Source: Aspidiotus rigidus | Taxonomy: Eukaryota; Arthropoda; Insecta; Hemiptera; Diaspididae | Assembly (NCBI GenBank): GCA_035079385.1 | Contig: JAVHKY010000052.1 | Location: forward strand, 3,658,001-3,722,000 | DNA length: 64,000 nucleotides | Reading direction: 5' to 3' | Shown here: in pieces, positions 59,220-64,000 of the stretch | How the letters are laid out: each line of letters opens with the position of its first letter | How positions within the stretch are numbered: position 1 is the first letter of the stretch | Made by a program: the position numbers and the translations under genes | Notes under the pieces: model-generated | Told to the model about the DNA's origin: nothing | Database searches by the model: none | What the model saw: only the letters and a program-made list of their open reading frames with translations

Positions 59220-59809
59220 ATGAAAAATACTTTATGGTTCTTGTTCGCATACTTATTAACCGTCTACTGTCATGAAGGTTCTTTCAAAGACAAAAATTTT
59301 GATGAAATAAGTACGTGCGACAGAATTAATGGTACTAAGAAAAATTGTAATGACAAAACCTATTGCAGCAATCTATCCCACAAAGAGGTAGGCCTAAGTG
59401 ATTTGTTTAATAACACAATATCGATCTTTCCACTTGGTGACTGTAATAATGCCGTTTATTTATTTAAATACGGTAGATTTTGTGGTCCAGTCAAATACTG
59501 CCAATGAATGCGACGTTGAAAGCGTATTTCGAGACAGAATATTCTTCCGAATCATCCACAAGAGAACATGTCAAAAACGATGAGCCTAAAGTAAACGAAA
59601 TGAAAATCTATCAACGTCATAGAAGTGGAAGAGAATACGGAAAATATCCACCTTCTCGATATTACGGAGAAATACATTTGCCTCGGAAAAAATACCACCT
59701 GTATCAAAAATATCCTTATCACTTCAATAGGTTTGGATATGATATAGGATACGTAGAATATCCTAATCTTGACGTGGATGTTTGTTTCTGGCATCCAGTA
59801 GTTTGCTAG
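59220..59809 (+). CDS. Family gene 5: secreted Tyr-rich protein
   Basis: Exons 59220-59387 and 59477-59809 with an 89-bp phase-0 intron; 166 aa. Exon 1 gives a signal peptide (MKNTLWFLFAYLLTVYC) and a segment with three further cysteines (STCDRINGTKKNC, then TYC). It ends SHKE before gtaggc, close to the HNE end of gene 4. Exon 2 opens ILWSSQ, nearly the same as VLWSSH in gene 1. Next are a polar acidic part and a Tyr/Arg/Lys-rich C-terminus (for example YGKYPPSRYYGE and KKYHLYQKYPYHF) ending with two cysteines. No Arg-run/LFG module. If the intron were retained the frame would end at 59507 with a 95-residue Cys-containing protein, so two products are conceivable. AATAAA at 59931 marks the 3' end. 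No function is recognised. Confidence 0.72.
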
Positions 59810-59930
59810 TGTAGGCCCAAGTTGTTTGATTGTGCTTCCAAGTACCATGAACATTCGATGAATTGCTAATGCGTGAATAACGAAGGATTGGTTTTCTCAG
59901 TAACAAATCATGTATTAAACAACTCTTTGT

Positions 59931-59936
59931 AATAAA
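59931..59936 (+). terminator. Poly(A) signal of family gene 5
   Basis: AATAAA 122 bp after the stop codon, followed by an A-rich run. Confidence 0.55.
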
Positions 59937-60578
59937 ATTGTAAAAAAAATTGTCATGTCATTTCACCAACAAGAAAAAATATGATAGGTAAAGCAAAAAA
60001 GAAGCGAAGGTGAAGCTACGTACACTGGAAATAAGCAATGCTGCCACAGGAGGGAGAATCCAACAGTCCATCAATGAAACGACTGAAAGGCCGGAGTTGG
60101 TGCGTGGGAAATCCCGTCTTTTGTCTCCTACAAAAGAGTTGACTCGCACAATCAAATTAAACGCATAGGTGTTGAATTTGAATTTGAATACGGCGTGCTA
60201 TTGTCTGCACATCGAGCTGTACCGATGACTGCGAAAAGCACAACTATCTATTACCAAATACAGGATTAACGAGGACAATAGAAACGATGCACAGATGAGA
60301 TGAGTACTACAGATAAATCAACTCCACTGTTTTTCAGATAAAAGTGAAAAATAGTTTTCCAAATTTAAAAAAACCTGATTGTTTTAAAATCTTAGAACGT
60401 CTTTGAATTTCCCTCTGTTTTGTACCCGTTTAACTTCGCAATCTTCTCCAGTTCGTATATCTATTTAGAGCAAACATGTTTACGGGGATTTAAAATATTT
60501 ATAAACGAACAGCTCTTTCCACTTGCCATTCAATACTTGTGTGACGATTAAAACAGAAAGGACCCATCAAGTTTCTAA
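59937..60578. other. Intergenic sequence with a short open stretch
   Basis: From 59992 to 60168 one plus frame is open without an ATG and reads a polar peptide (for example LEISNAATGGRIQQSINETT). It could be a transposon remnant. Nothing else is recognised. Confidence 0.3.
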
Positions 60579-60847
60579 TTATTTCCACCTCATAAGCGCA
60601 TATTGCTCTGCGATTCCCCCTTTCGAACATCCTGCTACACGAATTTTCTCTTTGTAGTCGTTTGTCCATTCCTCTAATATACGCTCAACGTAATACGGAA
60701 TAGCCGGGATTAATTCGTCTAGTTTTCTGAGGTTAAAAGATGCGCAAAATTCATCGGTCAGATTTCTCAACGACCGCAAGTAACTAGCAACACTTCGGGC
60801 TAAGTATTGCCCTTTATTATTCATGAATCGTACCCGACTGTATGCAA
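60579..60847 (-). CDS. Probable coding exon, unrecognised
   Basis: The minus strand encodes 81 residues from an ATG, balanced in composition and helical in look (YLARSVASYLRSLRN, LDELIPAIPYYVERILEEW). It ends with RVAGCSKGGIAEQYALMRWK and a stop. A possible acceptor (GCATACAG) just upstream would give a last exon that continues in frame through RVRF before the Met. The sequence around it is CpG-richer than average. I do not recognise the family. It could be the 3' exon of a conserved gene lying further right. Confidence 0.42.
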
Positions 60848-62229
60848 AGGGTCAAGAGTAGAAACACTTGCTTCTCTTTCCTCTCACGCGGGCGTAAAAC
60901 TGACCGATTGCTCCATCCACTTAACGTATTCAAACAATAATGGAAATTTCGCATACACATACAGCTCTGTATTATATTTCGCGCAATCACTTTTTTTTTC
61001 TGTATGTGAGTATATGTACATAATAAAATACCCTTTCCGCACCTTTCGCCTCCGTTGAACATATCTCGATTATAAAATATTCAAACAAATCGGACGACAG
61101 ACGCTACCGACACCACCGCCGCGAGTTTATTTGAGCGATTTATTGCATTTTCTTTTTCCTATACAAACTTCCACTATTTCTCTCAGCTATCCCTTCAACT
61201 GGAACGGGTGTATATGCATATCGATTCACATGTCAACATTACGTCAAATATTTCGCGCATGTATTTAGGAAAATTTGTTTCCCAAATTGCATCATGCTGC
61301 GGCGAATAAAGAAAAGCAACGCGATCTCGTCTCGGAATTCTCTTATTTATTATTTTTTCCTCTATTCTGCATGTACGAAACCAAATTTGTAAAACATCAG
61401 GCAAGCGTTTCAAACGAGGGGGAAGATATCCTGCGCTATTATATGCCGTACATATTTTGATTTGAAAGGCACACATATGTAGGCGTACTATCAGAAGACG
61501 AACACTATATTGGAATTGTCAATCAAACTATGTTTTTCCATTAGGAAAAAATATAGTCTGAAGTGATTTATACCGTATTTTTGTGTATGCAGATCCTACT
61601 TACGTACGACAAAACGTTTGTGACTTTTCAACTCTCGTCAAAGTGCTACAATCCGTGTACCTTTTTTTTTCTCTCCTCCTTTCCTCCTTATTGAGAGATT
61701 GAATTGAACGGATGAAGTTCTCGACGAAAAAAAATTCTTCTTCATGAACACAGCTATGATGTACATCATATAGAGGGTGTTCTATAGGTGATTTACAACA
61801 TCTCAGTAGATGGTATTTGCCAATTGTCAAATGCACAAATCATCTATTTTTGAAACTGATGGTGAGAAAAAATGTTTGGATTGTCACGTTTCAAATTTTG
61901 AAGTTGAGAAAAATATTACAATACACCTAAGACAATTTTGAATGTAGATAATTTCATTTTGAATTGTGCAGATTAAATGGGAAAGTCCCAACAGACATCG
62001 AGATGGACCCACGCAGGAACAGTGATAGATTTGGCGTTACTTCCTCCCCCGAGCAGTAAATTTGTTTCGAAATATCATAAAATTTTGTTCAAACCCTCCT
62101 CCCAGAAAATTTTTTGCCCACCCCCACCCCCCACTCGTCGCAAATTTTCTGCATACACCACTGCCCAGAAAGTCCCTGGATATCTTGCTTATCCAACAAT
62201 GAATCGCTAAACTTCGAGATGAGATCAAA
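60848..62229. other. Sequence right of the minus-strand exon
   Basis: A 93-codon minus-strand frame at 61195-61476 (with LPPRLKRLPDVLQIWFRT) might be another exon but lacks clear splice sites on both sides. The rest is AT-rich with nothing recognised. Confidence 0.3.
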
Positions 62230-62995
62230 AAGAAAAAACTCGCAGTCCACACAGTTGGCTGCTCGGAATTGCCTTCATTAACTCTGTTAATTGAGGCAAA
62301 CAGGGAACCTGTTTTATGGGAGTAATCATGTGAGTGTCATTTTTTGCTTTTTGTCGTCTCAAGTAGATTGAAAACTTTGTTCCTCACCACCTTGAGATCT
62401 CTTCTCATTAGGTCAAGTTCTAGGCGCGTTTTTTTTTAGTGGTTTCCCCTGTAGGCCTAATCCACTTCAAAATTTCTATATTAGGAAAAAGTACCCTATT
62501 TATGCATTTTTACAGCCTGTGTGGTACCCCCGGTAGGCCTATCCTGTTATCAGTTCGGAGATCTGATGACGTCACGATTTGATGACGTCATAATCTGTGA
62601 CGTCACGATCATCGTGCCATCACTATCTGATGACGTCACAGAGCTAGTAAAACCACTAATACAGACCTCCTAGACCTAGTATAAAGGAAGCCTAAGACCT
62701 AGTACAGAGCTAGGACAAACTGCTAGTATAAGCTATTGATAAAGATCTTGTAAGCTTATGGTATGAAGGATGCCTAGACCTAGTATAAAGGAGGCTTGGA
62801 CCTAGTATACGCCTAGTATAATACGTAGTATACCTAGTATAATATACTGCATGAAGCAGAGAGGATAAGTCCCCCTCCTATCACTTCATCAAAATTTTTC
62901 CAAGTCCCTTTTTCTTGCCCGACGGCGCCCAGCGCCCGTCATTTTCCTTCAGTTTACCCCCCGATAAAACAGGTTCCCTGTTAAAACTTCATAGG
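62230..62995. repeat. Most complete copy of the GGAACCTGTT repeat
   Basis: It is bounded by AACAGGGAACCTGTTTTATG at 62301 and the inverted ATAAAACAGGTTCCCTGTTA near 62963. Internal parts are a segment shared inverted with 38.1-38.25 kb (CACCTTGAG, TAGGTCAAGTTCTA, GTAGGCCTAATCCACTT), a GATGACGTCA cluster at 62.56-62.64 kb (at least five copies), and CTAGTATAAAGG units. The structure is that of a non-autonomous element with palindromic termini. Confidence 0.8.
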
Positions 62996-63172
62996 TGCAA
63001 AAAAACGTTTAATGGAATTTCATGAAGAAGATTACCCTACACACCCACTAGTCAACCACATCTCATCCAGGATCAGTGTAGAGGGGAATGTTTGCTTTCG
63101 CTGATTTGAAGAAAAAATAAAAACGAAAATCTGGCGTGAATTTACCCTCACGAATATATTAAGATTTAAATC

Positions 63173-63440
63173 TTACAGGAAGTACCATAGTAAAGCCACA
63201 ACAAGGTCGCCTTTCTGGGGCAGTACCCACTTTGGATCACAAAGATATAAGATAGTCGGAATGGTTTCAGAATTTTTAAAGTAAATCATACCCAGCACCA
63301 GAAACAATTTGAAGCTTGTGGGAGTATCGAACAAGCTGTAGATCAGGTCGGTATTCTTTGAAGGGACAACAACGTTTGGCAAGATATAAAAAGATGGACT
63401 TCTTGCGCAGTTGAAGGATTGAGGTGGAGAGATTATCCAT
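63173..63440 (-). CDS. Possible coding exon with hydrophobic segments
   Basis: A minus-strand frame from about 63430 to a stop at 63173 reads an ordered sequence with PSKNTDLIYSLFDTPTSFKL, a hydrophobic run FLVLGMIYF, PTILYLCDPKWVLPQKGD and VVALLWYF. A donor-like CT/gtaaga near 63177 would end it as an internal exon. The wording looks like a membrane protein, possibly a receptor, but no family is recognised and the 5' boundary is not clear. Confidence 0.35.
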
Positions 63441-64000
63441 CAATTCTGAGGCAGGTTCCAAGCTAGCAATGGTTGCCTACCTCTTGATGAGATCTACATA
63501 AACCATTCAGAAACCAAATACCTGAAAGAAGACATTTTGATATTGTGGGTGAGCCGTGAGCACTAAGAGCCAGATGATCACGTCCTCAATGAGACAAACG
63601 AAAAGAACAAAACTATTTGTATGAAAATGCTTACGCAGCTCCGTAAGCAATACACGACTTCTCACCCCCGTTTGCAATTAAGCATTGCGTTTCAATACCA
63701 TCTTCAGCACTCAATGAGACTCACACATCCGCACCATCTTTCTTCCCTCTGATTCACTCTTGATCATCTCCGATTCCTTAACATCATTTGATACGTACCA
63801 GCCGCTCTTTTCTTCATTCATTCATAAATTGAGTAATATTATGAACTGAATAAAACTTGATTTAATTCAACCAAGTTTAGGAATGAACATAGAACGAATA
63901 TCACCCCTGAAGGATTCATCGTTGGGGAAAGAGTGACCTTCAGAAACTATGGCGGCGGGCTAGAGTGGAAATTTGGAAATACTGTCCAGCGTTTGAGAAA
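63441..64000. other. Right-end sequence, nothing recognised
   Basis: No gene, repeat or RNA recognised in the last 560 bp. Confidence 0.4.

Noticed and set aside
42629..59809. Reading the cluster as known multi-microexon insect gall effector (bicycle) genes
   Set aside because: Those have many very small exons; here each gene has two exons, a phase-0 junction and low-complexity basic mature regions.
1..64000. CRISPR arrays, tRNA or rRNA genes
   Set aside because: No regularly spaced direct repeats with unique spacers, and no tRNA-like or rRNA-like segment was noticed on either strand by eye; a covariance search would be needed to exclude isolated tRNAs.

Overview
The window is nuclear DNA of an animal, most likely an insect. 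It is AT-rich, its genes are sparse and split by short GT-AG introns, it has poly(A) signals (AATAAA) and TATA/TCAGT core promoters, and it carries many decayed eukaryotic transposable elements: BEL/Pao, Copia, R1-like and RTE-like non-LTR elements, a Penelope-like element and a KRBA2-type integrase. The sequence does not fix the species. A sap-feeding hemipteran is a guess only. No tRNA, rRNA, CRISPR array or bacterial operon was seen.

Layout. 1-42.5 kb is mostly non-coding and transposon-derived: a degenerate BEL/Pao integrase (4.6-5.4 kb) between two near-perfect hairpins, a CTAGTATA-rich repeat (6-6.8 kb), a CpG-rich block (10.85-12.6 kb), a decayed non-LTR retrotransposon (15.6-17.4 kb), a 65-bp inverted repeat enclosing a small minus-strand ORF (17.5-19.9 kb), a KRBA2-like integrase relic (22.8-24.4 kb), a 31-bp perfect hairpin (31.8 kb), a 977-bp element with long terminal inverted repeats (32.3-33.2 kb), a Copia fragment (33.7-34.2 kb), a dispersed-repeat complex (36.8-38.3 kb) and a 1.16-kb imperfect palindrome (39.4-40.6 kb).

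42.6-59.8 kb holds the main find: five plus-strand genes (here genes 1-5) with one unusual plan. Exon 1 is short (35-56 codons) and encodes a signal peptide. It is followed by a phase-0 intron. In four of the five, exon 2 opens with [VIL]-L-W right at the splice junction; gene 2 opens with Leu-Ile-Leu-Met. Beyond that the proteins diverge strongly (131, 166, 247, 546 and 621 aa). Genes 1-3 share an Arg/Lys-rich, aromatic/Leu-Phe-Gly, then KR-rich module that looks like nuclear-localisation sequence. Gene 4 carries 22-residue amphipathic repeats, a His/Asp region and a C-terminal heptad array. Gene 5 is Tyr-rich. I recognise none of them. The simplest reading is a fast-evolving tandem family of secreted proteins, for example gland-secreted effectors, but function is not shown by the sequence. 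Transposon relics (Penelope-like and two RTE-like fragments) lie between the genes.

59.8-64 kb returns to repeats and holds two possible minus-strand exons of unrecognised genes (60.6-60.85 kb and 63.2-63.4 kb).
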